Shown here piece by piece: positions 34,401-49,400 of a stretch of 64,000 nt of DNA. Below the pieces are notes generated by a model, which did no database searches, had not been told where the DNA came from, and saw nothing but the letters and a program-made list of their open reading frames with translations. The stretch's first letter is position 1. Each line of letters opens with the position of its first letter. Made by a program: the position numbers and the translations under genes. The stretch lies in contig CP137686.1 in assembly GCA_037976565.1 (NCBI GenBank), positions 26,993,828 through 27,057,827 of the forward strand, written 5' to 3'. Origin of the DNA: Mesocentrotus franciscanus (taxonomy: Eukaryota > Echinodermata > Echinoidea > Camarodonta > Strongylocentrotidae).

Positions 34401-37400
34401 AAGGATTTGAACTGGATGAATTCAATAATTTATTTTGCCACATTTAAAAGTGTAAGTTAACACACTCTGCAGCGAAACTGTAAAGTAAACAGGGAAAACA
34501 CTTTGACTTTCGACGGCTTACGACTTTGGCGCACCAGTCGCTACGATTCAATTAGCGCATGGTGACTTGTCTTGTCAGTTGCACACGTGGTGTCAATTGC
34601 TGACGCACTCGTTCGACATTCACTGACGTATGATTGCGTCAGCGACTTGCGCTTTGACGCACGATGGGAGAGTGGCATTGAGAACAAAGTAAATATAAAA
34701 TGAATAGTGCAAGTATCGTATCCGGGCCGGGCGGTCGCCGCCCGGGCACCGACTTAATCGAGCGTTCGCCGTCGAGCAATTTAGGTCAAAAAATCGAAGC
34801 CCCTATAGGTCAAAGGCTGACGATCGGTCGCAGCCCGGTCGCCGCTGGGAGATCAGTCGGTCACTGCATGCCGGGACACCGCGGGAAGAAGCTTCCCGAT
34901 TTCGCCCAGTTTTTACCTGAAATCGACTGGCGACCAACGGGAAATCGACAGGGCACCGCCCCTGGCATCGCTGGGGCTCTACAGCCTGCTCGAATTCTCC
35001 AAAAATCGTTGAGCGATGCCTAAATTCCAGCGGCGACCAAGCAGGCTACAAATCGGTCGGTCGCCGCTCTGAGTCATATTGAGTCTAAAAATGAAAGGAA
35101 GCATACATTTTTCCAGATAATGTGGGGGGGGGGGGTAAAGTATCTTTTCAAAAAGATTTTGTTTTCATCATCGACCAATAATGGCAATCTGATGGCTCGG
35201 AAGCATCTACCCATACATTTTTAAAAAAAGGCCTCGTTCTCCTTTCCGCTAAAGCAGAGAGAAGGAACTTTATATAAAAATATCTTCACCAACTTAAAAT
35301 CAATTTTAATAATTCACACGGGACTGCTTTTAAGACGGTGCCCTGGTAACGGAGTGGTATTTCTTTTATTATTTAAAAAGAGAAATGGGAGAAAGAAAGA
35401 TATGGCACATATTGCCAAAAACTAGCTGGAAATATTGCTGAAAAGCATGTACTAGTAAATGAGATCATGCGTCATGTACCTCGATTGAGTGCTTCTATGT
35501 TATATTTTTCCTTTTTTGACATTACTTAGCTTCTAAAAGGTCTCAAATGTCATCCAAATAGTTTGAAGGATATTAAATATTTGTACTTTGGAACATTTAG
35601 CGAAAGTTTTGTTTGACTATTGTGAGAATCTATTTCCTGTCTTTAGCAATATACAAGATGGCTGGCTGCGAATCGTTTGTGTTCTCAATAACATATCTCT
35701 CAATAGATCCTAATCATTTTGGATATTTGGGACTTTTGGGGTTATTTTACATATTCAAATATTATGCATACTGTTTAAACGAAGATTGTTCTGGACAACC
35801 TGAAAGCTTGCCTGAGGCTTGCCCGACATAGAAACAAGTAATATAGGCAGAATGGATTCAAAATAGTGTAGTTCATTCATTAATAACATGTTAATGGAAT
35901 AGCTCATCACTAGATCCGTAGGAAAGAAACATCCATACATTTGAATATGTTAGTAAAGCAGCTATTGATGCCTCGTGTGCAACGGGGTATAAGTCTCAGT
36001 CACACATAACGCGATAAACCTACGCGCAAGCCTTCATTAATGAGAGTATTCGCAAATTCAAGGCTCTTCTTCTGCATAAAACTTCCTTCATAGTACCAAC
36101 ATCAAACGTTATAAAGGATTTTCTTGAAAGATATTTGGAACGGGACGTGTCCATACTAATTTAGGGATGCCCCTAAGTATCTTCGTGTGACGGAAACCTT
36201 CAATATACCATTTACGCATTGAGCGATGTCCCGAAGGTGTTTTACATATGAACGAACCTTACCATGATATCAATACTTAATATGCATCTGCCGATACTCC
36301 TCAATGACTTACGTACATGCTCGACCCATAGCATGATATTAATACCATGTACGTATCTAGCGATACCCGTAAGTGTCATATTGTGAACGACCCCTTGTAT
36401 AATATTTAACACAAGGCATATGCATAAAGATTTAAAAACATCTTTGTAATCTATGTATTGTGCGAAATTGATAACAAGTCAATTGCATTTATTTATTCTA
36501 AATAAAGTCACCCTATTTATAGGCCTTAGAAAGTGCAGCTTCGGAGATTACAGGCGATTCACTAAAACGTGAGTTGGTAATTTCAAATACCTTGCCTTCT
36601 CTCCAGGCAGGCGCGCCGGAAGCAGTTTGGGATTGGGGGGCAAACATTCCAGGGGGCTCACCTTTCAGGGGCAGTGGCGTAATGAGCAAAAAGGTCAAGG
36701 GGCGGAGCCCCCGGAAGCTCAGAGGTTTTAGGCATTTAATTACGGTCAGATGAGCATATTTTGATACCTTATTTGTGAAACTGGCAGGTCACTAATTGGC
36801 GGGGGGTCCAGGGGGCTGAGCCCCATGAAGCTCAGAGGTTTTAGGCATTTAATTACGGTCAGATGAGCATCCAGGATCCCTCCTTAGGGCTTTTGGTGGG
36901 GTTCAGGCGGCAGAGCCCCCGGAAGCTCAGGGGTTTTAGGTATTTAATTACGATCAGATGAGCATCCAGGGGCCCTCCTTAGGGCTTTTGGTGGGGTCCA
37001 GGGAGCAGAGCCCCTGGAAGCTCAGGGGTTTTAGGTATTTAATTACGGTGAGATGAGCATCCAGAGGCCCGCCTTAGGGCCCTTGGTGGGGTCCAGGGGT
37101 CGGAGCCCCCGTAAGCTAAGGGGTTTAAGGCAGTTAATTACGGTCAGATGAGCATATTTTGATACCTCGTTTTGTGACACTGGCAGTTGAGAAAAAATCC
37201 GGGAAAATCATATCATTTTAGCAACATTTGTATATTACTGTTTTCGAATAAGAAATAAACCACGTTTGAATTTTATTTGGGGTAACTCCCCCAAGCCCCA
37301 TCAGTACGCCAGTGTTAAGGGGCTCATGTCTTTTCACTCCTATGATAAAAAACACACACGCTTTCCATCCTCTCACAATATTTCCACGATATGCGCGTAA

Positions 37401-40400
37401 CGCTATTATAAAATCCTCCACTAACTGTTAAATATAGGGGCATGAGGAATGTTTAAGAAGTTTAATTCCTGTTTACTCTCTTTTTCTTTGAATGGAATGT
37501 AACTTTGATGTGAATCAATTCATTTTTTTTTTTTTTTAAATTAAAAAAATACACCATTTTTACTCCTTTACTGCTGATTTTTTTCGGGGGGCTTTTTTTT
37601 TTGGGGCGAATATGCGTTTTGCCTCCCACTTTTTTGGTTGGGGGGGACTGCCCCCCACTTCCGGCGCTTCTGCTTCTCTCTGTGTTTACAGACTAGTTTG
37701 ACCTGCATTTCAGAGGTTATACTCTTCTAAAATCATTCAGTGAAATCGACCAGACACTGGACACTGATTGCAAAAGAATATCAATAAAGTCGACCATAAA
37801 CTTGTGTTAATGGAGCACGATTTCGGACTCTCTGAAGTCTTTTAATATTGGTCACATTTGCATTTGCAAGAAGGGAATTTGCATAATCCATCCGACTTAG
37901 GGTTAAGGATCGTACAACATGCACTGGAAGTAAGATATTTCTTTATCCTGGAAATATTGCATAGGTATAAGTTAAGTATTTGACACATATAGCAGATATC
38001 TGATGTACTCTCCTTGTATTTAATTCATTTACAATTTTCATATACATTCCATAAATAAATCGGTCAAGGTTTGTTGATACATGTAAACAAATCATCATTT
38101 TATAAGTTACTTAGTTTTCTTCTTAACAAATAAACCACAAATTGAATCAAATGAAATACCCAAGGCACTTTGATTAAATTTTTTTTAAAGGGTCAAAGTA
38201 ATATATAAGTCTGTTGACTAAGTTTTCTTGGTTACATGTCCTTTTCCTGAAAGTTCTTAATTCCGAAGGTTCTTTGTTCCGACGTTTGGGTTACTCCTAA
38301 GATTCATTATTCCGGAGGTTCGTATTTCCGAAAATGGAATAGAGTTTATAATTCTGAAAATGAAATAGGGTCCGGAATTCCGAAAATGAAAAATGTTTTA
38401 TTATTCCTAAGCTTCATAATTCAGAAAATTACACAGAACCCTGTAATATTTTTCGGAATTACAAAAAACCTTTGGAATATTATTTTTAATTCACTCTCGG
38501 AGTTACGAACCTTCGGAATAACGCAACAAAATGTTCGTAATTATGAACCGTATTATTATCGCGATCTGATATTAATTACTGCAGTGATATTTGCTACAAG
38601 AGGCTTGATTTCAACAAAGATAGAGTGTTTTGACCTGTTTTTAGGTCAAGTTTGGGTGATAAAGTTACGTATATTTTTGGGTCCAATGTTATAAGGAATA
38701 TTATACTCTCATCATTCAGAGGAGTAAAAATCTCATATTAGGTATTACCTCGTTTTGGAGTTGCATCCACTCCAAAATATCGTGAAATCCGCTCTAAAGT
38801 AGTGGTTTGAATTACTCTTTCGAGAGTGGATTCTAGTAATAATTATAATAATAATGATAATACTAAGAATAATAAGAATAATAATAAACAGTAGGCTTGC
38901 GGTTGCACCATGTGAGAGAAAGATTACCAAGAGTTCTTTTCAGGACTCCCTAATCCTCCCCCTCTCTCGCATGGTGCAACCCCAAGCCTACTGTATATCT
39001 ACATCACCATGCAAGCCGATACTTATAAGCAGCATCTAACAATAATAATAACAACAACAATATTCTAGATTTATATAGCGCTTAATACATGGACGAAGTC
39101 TCTAAATGCTTTTCAGACATATTATCACCTCGGTCGTTGGGTTCGGAATTCCTGCGCACAGTGTATGCAAATTCTCTAATCCCAGGGGAGTTTTCCAGCA
39201 AGGCGCTAGTTTATAGATGCTTACAATGATGAGCGAGCTGAAATGATTGTCGCATCCCACCGGGTGCCAATTTCACTACTTGGAGCGTGAATTTCCACCC
39301 CCGAACGAAGTGACCTTGATATCACTCGTAAAAGAGTGGAGTGCCATTCTTCTGCAATTAGAGAGTAGACCCGCGTGTGCAAAATTGACCACCTAGCTAC
39401 AGTCCCCGGAGCATGGTTGTACTATCTATTTTCATTATAAATTTCACCTCAAGATTTTTCTTTTGAGGCCACCATCCCAGCCAAGGATAGCTTATGATTG
39501 CGGTCTCCTGCACTTTTTCCACATATAGCTCGGATAATAATTAATACTTTAAATTTATAATAATATGTTATAGAAAATATTAAGTTTCGTTATTATATGT
39601 ATGTATATATGTAAATATTAGTTTGACATGAAGTTGTTATTGTTTGTGTTTTTGTTATCATACCTTACGTTTATACGTTCTTTGTTATTCAGTTATTATA
39701 TATGGAAAATGCAGAAATAAAATAAAATCATTACCAAAAATGTCATTGTACAGTATGTACCAGTTCAAGAAGTCAAAATCAGTCACGTGATGAAGACTTC
39801 TACATTTCTTTCTTTCTAATATATCAGGTGCTACAGACTTCAACAAATGTAAATATCCCGAAAAGATGCGCTGCTTCAACACAACGAGTACATGTGTGCA
39901 GTTGACATCCGTCTGTGACGGAAAACCAGACTGTGCTGATCAAAGCGACGAGATATATTGCGGTAGGTCACGAGCTTGATTAAATAAATCTCATTTTAAA
40001 AGAAACTTTGCCAAGAGCTAAACAAACGAATGAATTATTGAAAATGAATGAATAGATAAGTGAATGAATGACTGAATGAATTAACGGAGATAAAGAATGA
40101 TTGAAAATAAGTGATTTAATTGATAAATTGATATATTTATGAGATAAAAAGGTAAGTTAAAAAAAACATATTATTCAGAGAAAAAGGTGAATAAATAAGT
40201 AATTGTATAAATCAATAAATGATCGACTGAATAAACGTAAAATTTAAGGACAAAGATCATAGATAAAACAAAATTAATAAATCAGTGATTGAATGAATGA
40301 AGGAATAAACAAAAAACCGAACAAATAAGAAAATAAGAATATATATATGAACATAAATGAATAAATCAATAACATTTCTGTTCTCTTGATTTTGCTACAG

Positions 40401-43400
40401 AGGCAGTATCTTGTGGGAGTACATGCACGTTTTGTTCAAAGGTTGGAGCGTCATGTGACTTGAATGGACCAATCAACAACCTGGGATCTTTGACGCTCCC
40501 GTCAACAATACGATATCTGTAAGTAAAGACTGTATGGCTCTTAATCTTTACACTTTATTCATTTATTTATTTACTTATCTATTTATTCATTTATTATTTG
40601 TTCGTATATTTATCTATTAAATTCTTATTTGAAATACAGGATAGGTACATTCAGAAGCATCAATGCTTTAAAAGTACGCCTTGCAGTGTACATACTAGAT
40701 ACAATAAAACAAATCAACAACAAAAATACATGAAATATATGAACATATATATACAAAGTATGCAGTATATGGATACAGAATGTGAATGTATACAATTTGT
40801 GTAACTACATGTAACTTTCTGAATATCACAACACGTGCTTGACACAATGTTTCACGTCCTTATTACGTCGGTATTACGTCTTTACTACGCTGAATCACTA
40901 TTATGTCCAAAATCTGCATCGTGCTGAAAAGGAAGTTTGTCAGGATGAGTGGATATCCACTCATCCACTATTAGGAGTGATGTCGGGATCACTTCGTATT
41001 GAAGTTGAATCCACTCCAAATTATCGTGGAATCTACTCTGAAGAAATGGTTTGAATCAAATTTTCAAGAGTGGATTCCACTGTTTTGAACGTGGAGTTTT
41101 CTCCCTCTCTAAAAAAAGAGATCCCTAATAATTTTAATATCACTCCTGAAATAGTAGATCTCCACTCCTGTACACTCAGAGAGGTGTAATTATGTGCTGA
41201 ATATTAATGTAGCTCCTATCATGTTTGACATCGTGATAATTCGTGAAAGGCATTATATTTGACACCACGTGTTATTACTTATCTTGTTATGTACTTTATT
41301 CAAAGAGTTGATACTTTCTTATTCTTTACTCAGCATACCTCATATATTTGCCCATAGACTTAACAGATAGGATCATATAGCATAGAGACGAGTAATACCA
41401 ACAATTGCCACAACATTTACAAATGAGAAAATACATTGGACTTTAATGTTCGCGTGCTTTATCAGTAAAATTACATTTTCGGAAATCGTTAACCTTTTAG
41501 CCAAACACGTATACAAGACAGAAATACAAATTTTCGCTTCATGTTCGTGTTGATCACAATATGACAGGTAAACTGATTTAAATGGAGGAACAGTCAATAT
41601 TTGTTCACAACGCTTACTCACTTTATCAGGTAATGATCATTAGAGCTACGAAAGTCGTATATTTGTAATCATGCTCTTCACAATTATAATCTCTTCACCC
41701 AATCTCGCCGATCCAATTTCCCTTAATAGAACATAATTGATGAGACGTATTTGTTTAAAGAAATTAAAATGTTATAATTATCGTTCGGGAGGTACAATTT
41801 CAGCCAAAATATCATTCTCGATATTAAAGTTTTCTAATGTCATATAAATGTGATACAAAGATTGTACTACGAACCTTTTGATTAGACGTTAAAACACACA
41901 ATTACTAAATAAAATTACATGGTTATAACTCTAGCTCTTATCATACCCTAACTCTGATCATAAGCACTGACTAAATCTTGTCCCTAACCCTGACCATAAC
42001 CCGGACCCTGACCCTGAATCTAACCCTAACTCAACGTGTATACATTGTCCTGATGCGTAATGGGCTAATTCTGTAGTTTAGGCTTCCATTTCATTCCCAG
42101 CAAGTCGCAGTCACAGGAAGAATAAAACAAGAATATGTCCTAAGGAAGCCTTCTGAATTACCTCAAGAGATCCGCGTGTGCTACTTACAACCTATTAGCA
42201 ACAAAAGTTTATTTACAGGGTAATTCATAAGGGTAAGATGAAAGCACTAAATAAATATCGCTTTCACTATTGAACTTGGATTTGCATTAACTCCCCTGGC
42301 GGATCAAAGTGATTTCTTTTTCTATTTTGGGTAAAATCAATGGAAGAAAGCAGATTTCGTAAGTTACGTAAAATATGCTATACGACTTTTGCCAGATTTC
42401 TGTTTTTATATTAGATGAAAATCTCCTTTAACATTTGTGCAGAATTTCTTATGATTTTAACTTTTTTGCAGGAAACTCACAAACTTCTCCGACCTACAGA
42501 ATGGATTACCCATCACTCAAGCCGAGTATCCTCTTTTGACAAGACTGTAAGTATATAATGAACGACTTGCTCGCCGTTTTACACCTTGATTTCGAGTTTT
42601 ACTTCGATTAATTTCACAAACTGATTCTTTGAATTACACAGAGCTTCTCTATAGCGATAGAACCTAATACATGCACACCCTATGAATGTACATACATCAT
42701 ATTCAAGGAAAGCATTTTTAATTTTGCGAGATGACAGGGCACAAAAATCACCATTAATTAATCAACACCAAACAGCTACCTAAGAGTGAATTACGTCACT
42801 GGAAATTACTTTTGATTGTTTGTTCATAAAGTCTTCAGGAGGGCTTAGCTCGGTCAGTCTCTGGCTGTATGAAAAAAGAGTAGTAGCCAGAGTACAAGTA
42901 CAGAGCCTATGGAGTGAAGTAGACCGCCCAGTCGGCATAGTCTCTTAATTCAGACACTCTGTTACGCACTGAGACTGACAATAACTAATATAGATGGGGG
43001 TACAGGGATATTAATTTAACATAGTTTAAAGTCAATGCGTTGAATTCATGATGGACCAACATGTTTTCGAGTGACTTGGGCAGGAAAAAGGGCAACAATA
43101 ACTGCTTTAAACTTGAGGTGCATCACTAGATTATTCTGAATGGGGCGGCCAACAGCACCGTGAGCCCCCCTCCCCTCCCAAGAAAAATCCAACATGAAAG
43201 GGGAAAGAAGGCCTCAGCTCTTCAATTTTATAAAAAATTCTTGGTCAGGAAAAAAAGGGTTAATAATGGACGACACTATTTAGATTTTAATTCCGTTGAT
43301 TGGTCTCTCTATTCAAATACAGTTCAGTTCAGTTCAGTTTATTGAATTATATCTTTGAAAACATTTTTACAAAGGTAAAAACATGCAATTTCATTTAAAA

Positions 43401-46400
43401 TATAATACATAAATTGGGATAACATATACATGTAAAATGAATTAATACAAAACAGAATAAGGCACAGCTGTAAAAAAAAAAAACCAAGAGAAGGTTTTGT
43501 CTGGACAGCTTCCTATCAAATTAGATTTAATAAATATAGTAAGAAAACAAGTAGCAAGTAAAGTTTCGGATAGTATCATTCAGAAATTGCATAACAACCG
43601 GCGCAAGCCCAGTACACGAAATACAACATGATAGGATGCAAAAGTCAGAAGATAGCAAAGGAGAAATGTGAGGGGAAAAAAGAAAGAGAGAGAGTTGAAA
43701 AGCTGGATAAATACATTCAGTGAGAGTCATGCGCAATCAAGAAACTTTTGAGATTACGTTTAAAACTGTTGTAAAATGAGATTAAAGTTATATTAGTTGG
43801 GAGCAAGTTCCAAATTTCAGGTGCATGGTGCCTGATGTTCGAAGAATATGATGCAAGATACAATAAAAGCGCAGTCTCTCTGTGTAATATCATGCCCCGT
43901 CTAATTAAGTTATTTTCAAATTATTTTGATACAAGGTCAGAACTGCGGTAAATTGATGTTAAAAAATTCATGTGTTATGCGCCGAAGGGGTGCCTCATTA
44001 ATTATGCTAATGTAGCAAGACAACGAACCGACGTGTAGGCTGTTCCTCGCTCATTTTTCCTTGTTTCACATTTCTGATAGAATCATAAATAAATCTGTTT
44101 GATGATGCACAGTACAATAGCCTTTCTGATTTATCTTTCGTATGGAAACATTCTTTAAAAATACAAAAAGAAAGACAAGATGATGAACATGGATAAGGCC
44201 TGACATATAATTGTGTAGATGATCACTTTATTCAATATCAAATCCATGCAAAGGAACATAGTGCATATCGAAAACATTTTCACCTACGTCGTGCAATGAT
44301 TAATTACAAACTAGAATATAGTATGAGAATTATTAACAGAAGTGTTCAAGCATACCCAATTGAAGTTCTTAATAGCAATCTACTCAAAACTAAATGTAAA
44401 CATGTTAGCATTGTGTAATATTTCCAGAAGAACATCAATTAGTATAGAGCACGTACTGCAAGTTATTTGTACGTAGTCACTGGAATTTACTCGAATAAAA
44501 TGAACTCAGTTATTTTCTTCTCCACATAATTACCCAAAAAAATTAAATAGGGAAAATTATCCTGATAAGATGATTAATACGAGATGTTACGAGACTTACT
44601 CCTGTGACAATCGCTCCTACACTAACTGGATTCCTAGCTTCATCATTATGATAATTGGTTACTCATTGTCATTGGTCATTGGTCTATTCGTTATCATTAT
44701 TTGTTAACTACTACAAACCAGGGAGATGCTATCATCTCCCTGTACAAACTAATAGAAATCTCATAACTCTGTTTTACGAATGCTTAATGCTATATATGTA
44801 TATATACATACATACATTCTTTCAACCTTAGCAACAACAAAAATCAAAAAGCGAGGACAGCATTGGGAACTTTCATTTAAGCTACGCAATCATTATTCTC
44901 TCATGTCCTTTCGTATTATATATATGAATATCAATTGAGATCGTCAATGAAAGAGAAAGGTAAAAATCCTTTAATAGATATTTCACTATTACCCCAACAA
45001 TTGCCAGGTACCCATTCCATTTACAGCTGGGTAGACAGAAGTCTTGTCCAGACGGAGGCAAGTTATCCTAGGGTAAAGGTGGTGTTAAGAGCTAGTCGGG
45101 GTAAATATGGCGGGGTATATGGCGGGCCAAGCATGCCACTATCCGTACAACTATACAACTATACAACTGTACGTCTATCCAGCCGGCCAATCAGAACGCA
45201 GGAAACTGTACATCTATACAACTATACCAGTGGCGGATTCAGGGGCACAGGGGCACGTGCCCCGGTAAAAAGGGGAAGGGAAAAGAAAAAGAGAAAAGGA
45301 GAAAAGGAGGGGAAAAGGAGGGGAAAAAGAAAGAAAAGGGAAGAGAGAAAGAAGGAGAAAAGAGGGAGGAGAGAAAAGGGAAGAGGAGAAAAAGGAGGGG
45401 AAAGGAAGAAAGGGGAAGAGAGAGAGAGAGAGAGAGGAGAGAAAAGGCGGAAAAGGAAGAAAGGGGGAAAGACGGAGAAGAGAAAAGGGGGAAAAGGAGA
45501 ATAATGAGAAGGGAAAAGAAAGAAAGGGGATGATATTATAAGAAGGTGTTTTTTTTACCGGAAAGGGACCGGGGCACGCAATTTTCAGTGTGCATAATAT
45601 GGGGTCCCTCTTGCCAGGCGTGTAGCCCCCTCCCCCAAAAAAAAGCACAAGAAGAACAAAAAAAAGAGATGGAAATAGGGGGGAAAGAGAGAATTTTTGT
45701 GAGTTAAAGGAGAAAGGAAAAGAAATGAAAGAGAATTAAACAACGATAGAAGAGAGGTGCGAGAGCATGAGGAATTGCATTTCTTTTAAAAGAATGATGG
45801 GATAATAACCAGGGGCGTCGCTAAAGGGGGTGTGGGGTGCGACATCCCCCCACCTGTCAGGATATTGGCGGTAAAACTGCGCTGCTGTCGGGAAAATGAG
45901 AAAAGGGGGAAGGGGAAAAATGAGAGGGAAAGGGAAAGAAAAGAAGAAAAAAAAGAAAAGTAATAGAAAGGAAAAAGAAGAGAAGAAATCACGAGAAAAA
46001 AAAGAAAAAGAGGAAGGAGAGGAAAGAATGGAAAAGAAAGAAAAGAAAGAAAAGGAGAAAAGGAAAAATGAAGAGAAAAAGGAAACAAAACAAACGGGGG
46101 ATGAAAAAGAGGATAGAGAGAGAGAGAGAGAGGGGGTAAGAGCCTGAAAGAAGAGGGGTGGGAGTAAAAGAGAGAGAGGGATGTTGGGTGGAGTCACCAC
46201 GTCGAAGCTTTCACGTTTCATTAAATTATTAGAGAGAAAGAAGACGATTTGTTGTACCGTTCTCTACTCTTAATCCTTGTCTGCATTCAGTTTTTCCCAT
46301 CCCGCGCAAAGCGCGGAAGCTTTGACGATTCATTGAATTATTCGAGAAAGAAGACGATTCGTTGTACTTCTTTCGACTCTTAATCCTTGTCTGAATTCAG

Positions 46401-49400
46401 TTTTTCCCCGCCTGGCAAGAGGGACCCCATGTTATGCACACTGGAAAAATTGCGTGCCCCCCCCCCCCGCCCCTTTCCCGGAAAAAAACCTTCTTATAAT
46501 ATCATTCCCCTTTCTTTCTTTTCCCTTCTCATTATTCCCCTTTTCCCCCTTTTCTCTTCCCCGTCTTTCTCCCTTTCTTCCTTTCCGCCTTTTGTCTCCT
46601 CTCTCTCTCTCTCTTCCCCTTTCTTCCTTTCCCCCTCCTTTTTCTCCTGTTCCCTTTTCTCTCATCCCTCTTTTCTTCTTTCTCTCTTCCCTTTTCTTTC
46701 TTTTTCCCCTCCTTTTTCTTCCCCCCTTTTTCTCCTTTTCTCCATCTTTCTTTTTTCCCTTCCCCCTTCCCCCCTTTTTTTACCGCGGGGGCACGTGCCC
46801 CCTATGCCCCCTTGAATCCGCCACTGGTAAAGTTGTATAGATGTACAGTTTCCTGCGTTCTGATTGGCCGGCTGGATAGACGTATAGTTGAATAGTTGTA
46901 CAGTTGTACGGATAGTGGCATGCTTGACCCGCTATACTTACCCCGACTAGCTCTTAACACCACCTTTACCCTAGGGTAACTTTTCTCCGTCTGGACAGGA
47001 CTAGAGAGGGGCAAAAGTGAATTAATTTCTTGCCTGGTGCTGAGTGCCGGGCTGGGGTTCGAACCCTTTAACCTTTGATTGAGAGCCAATTGAATGAAGC
47101 ACGACACCTTGTATATTTTATTTTCATTATTTCACATTCTTACCTACACGTATCAATATATCAGTGATTATATAATTGTTCTATTCTATTCATTCTTCTT
47201 AACAGACTTTTGTCCGGGAATGGTATATCTGCCATCGGTCAACGTGTGTTCGAAAACATGACATCTTTACGAACTCTGTGAGTATATTAGGCCGTGTATT
47301 ATGCTTTTTAAGTATCACCCATTCCAATTTCAATAGCGAACAACATTTTTCGAAAGGATGAGAACGAGAAAGAAAGGAATAATTTTTATTTTCTAGAGTC
47401 TTGGCAACGCATTTCGTGATGAGTTTAAGAGTCTTTCACGGGACGAATTTTGAAATGTAAAAAACTTAAAAGAGTTAAAAGAAATCTTTATTCAAACATT
47501 AAATTTGTCATCTAAATGTTATATGATATTGAGTTGCTAGATATATAGACAACTTGACATGTACATAGTTACTATTATATACCTCTCTTTAGAAATCTAG
47601 CCATCTGATTGGTCGAAATTGGAGTCGGGGTTTTAGCCATGCCCGTAAAGAAATGAACAATGCCAGTAACGGTCGATAGTTCATGAGAAAGATGCCCGTT
47701 TGCTGAGATCCCCATTGGTTTACGTGTAAAAAGCTTCTTTGTGCGAGCGCGGATACCAAACAGTGTGTGTGCGATTTGGTCGCTTAGTGTGTGCGATTCC
47801 CGAATGATCGTAACATTTAGGCAACTTTCTAGCGAAGATTAACAGACAGTGTCAAGATTTTCTGTGATTTTTAAAACCAATATTTACTCAAGAAAAGGAT
47901 AAGGTAAGAATTCCTTGTAGATTTTTTTTGTGTGAATTCGGAATATAAAAGATATATGGACTACTTTAATATTCGACACATAGCTATTTCTATATTGGCT
48001 CTCGGGGACGTTGCATCGTTGAGCCTATAGAAACAGCTATGCCTCTCATAGCAGTCAATATATCTATACTCTCATTTGTTAGACACTGAGATGATATGGG
48101 GTGCTGCTATTGTAGAAAATGTCTGCACCCCTAAGGGTGCACGTATGCTCCTTCTAGGGTGCAAATTGGTACCTTTATATCTTAGTGTGTACCATTAATA
48201 CTCCTGGTACATAAAATGGGCATTGCTATCATCATTTCATATGATATTATTAGTTCTCAATGAAAAGAAATGTAGGAATTTTATCAGACAAAGATGATAA
48301 CCATTTCCGCGCATTTGCATTACACGTACATTTGCCACTCTCCACCCAGGTGAGGAAATCAGTACAGATAGGAAGAAAATTCCTGAATGCTTTAGCGCCG
48401 TATATGGCGGCTCAGCTAAAGCCAGGGTACATTATATTATGTAATAAGTACAGAAGACGACAGTACAGCTTCTCCGCTATGTAAATTCATCTGTTCTTTG
48501 TACAAGAGAACGGATAAAGTACACAAAAATAAAATAAAATAACTTTGAAAACGAGGACGACTATTAATCTATACGATTGGAGATTATTGAGGTGTAACAG
48601 CCTACTATTCTCATGCCACCCTTGCAAATCGTTGACGTAGAAATAGTCGTAAAAAGGATAAATGAATGGGGGCTGTTTTTTGTTGTATAAGCAAGGATTT
48701 ATTTGTCCATCAGTTATTTGATTTGCATATAAAGCCGGTCATTTGATATGATCGTATTTTTTCTTTTGCTTTATATGACATGAAAATTCCCCTGTTAAGA
48801 AGAGGATCGAGGACTAGAAATCGGTATCATGACTCTTAGGTTATGCCTAAAACAACAATATTAACTAAATCTTAGTTGTTGAAGGGCATATTATTTTGAG
48901 GGCACCATAATACAAAAATGATTAATAATGTTTCTATTTTAAAGACCAATGTAATAAATGAAATTACCTTAATTGTGAATTATGTCTAATTCGATATTCG
49001 AAGTGAAGCTAAAAAGACATTTATAATAAAGCACTTCTTTCTGGATAATAGAACACACACTTGCACTGTATATATCAAGGCGTACAATTGCTCATTTCAA
49101 AGGAGTCTTATTCAATAAATACTAATAATGTATGCTGTATTAGGGCTTGATCAGATATGGCGCGGTAACCCGCCTCAAAAAAGGCCGCCGCGGTTGTCTA
49201 AAAACATGTAAATGAATAGCAATTGCGCGCAACAACGATACAAAATTGTCAAGCGTATTACACTTAACGTTGTCATAATTTTGTTTGTTAAATGTCGCGG
49301 ATTTGCTTGCGATTGAAAGTTACAGCGCATTAGAACTTTTCACGTACCTTAAAGGCAGGGTATTGCAGAATGCATCACCAACTGATGGACACGCTCGTGA

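Noticed and set aside
34700..35023. 107-codon open frame as a gene
   Set aside because: It lies in a GC-rich repeat with recurring short motifs; the Arg/Pro/Gly-rich protein has no known features.
44935..46815. Lys/Arg/Glu-rich and Phe/Ser/Pro-rich frames
   Set aside because: They come from the purine and pyrimidine blocks of the palindrome, appear on both arms, and have no domain.
47045..47072. GGTTCGAACCC as the B box of a tRNA gene
   Set aside because: No A box or cloverleaf could be placed upstream; at most it is a decayed tRNA-derived SINE.
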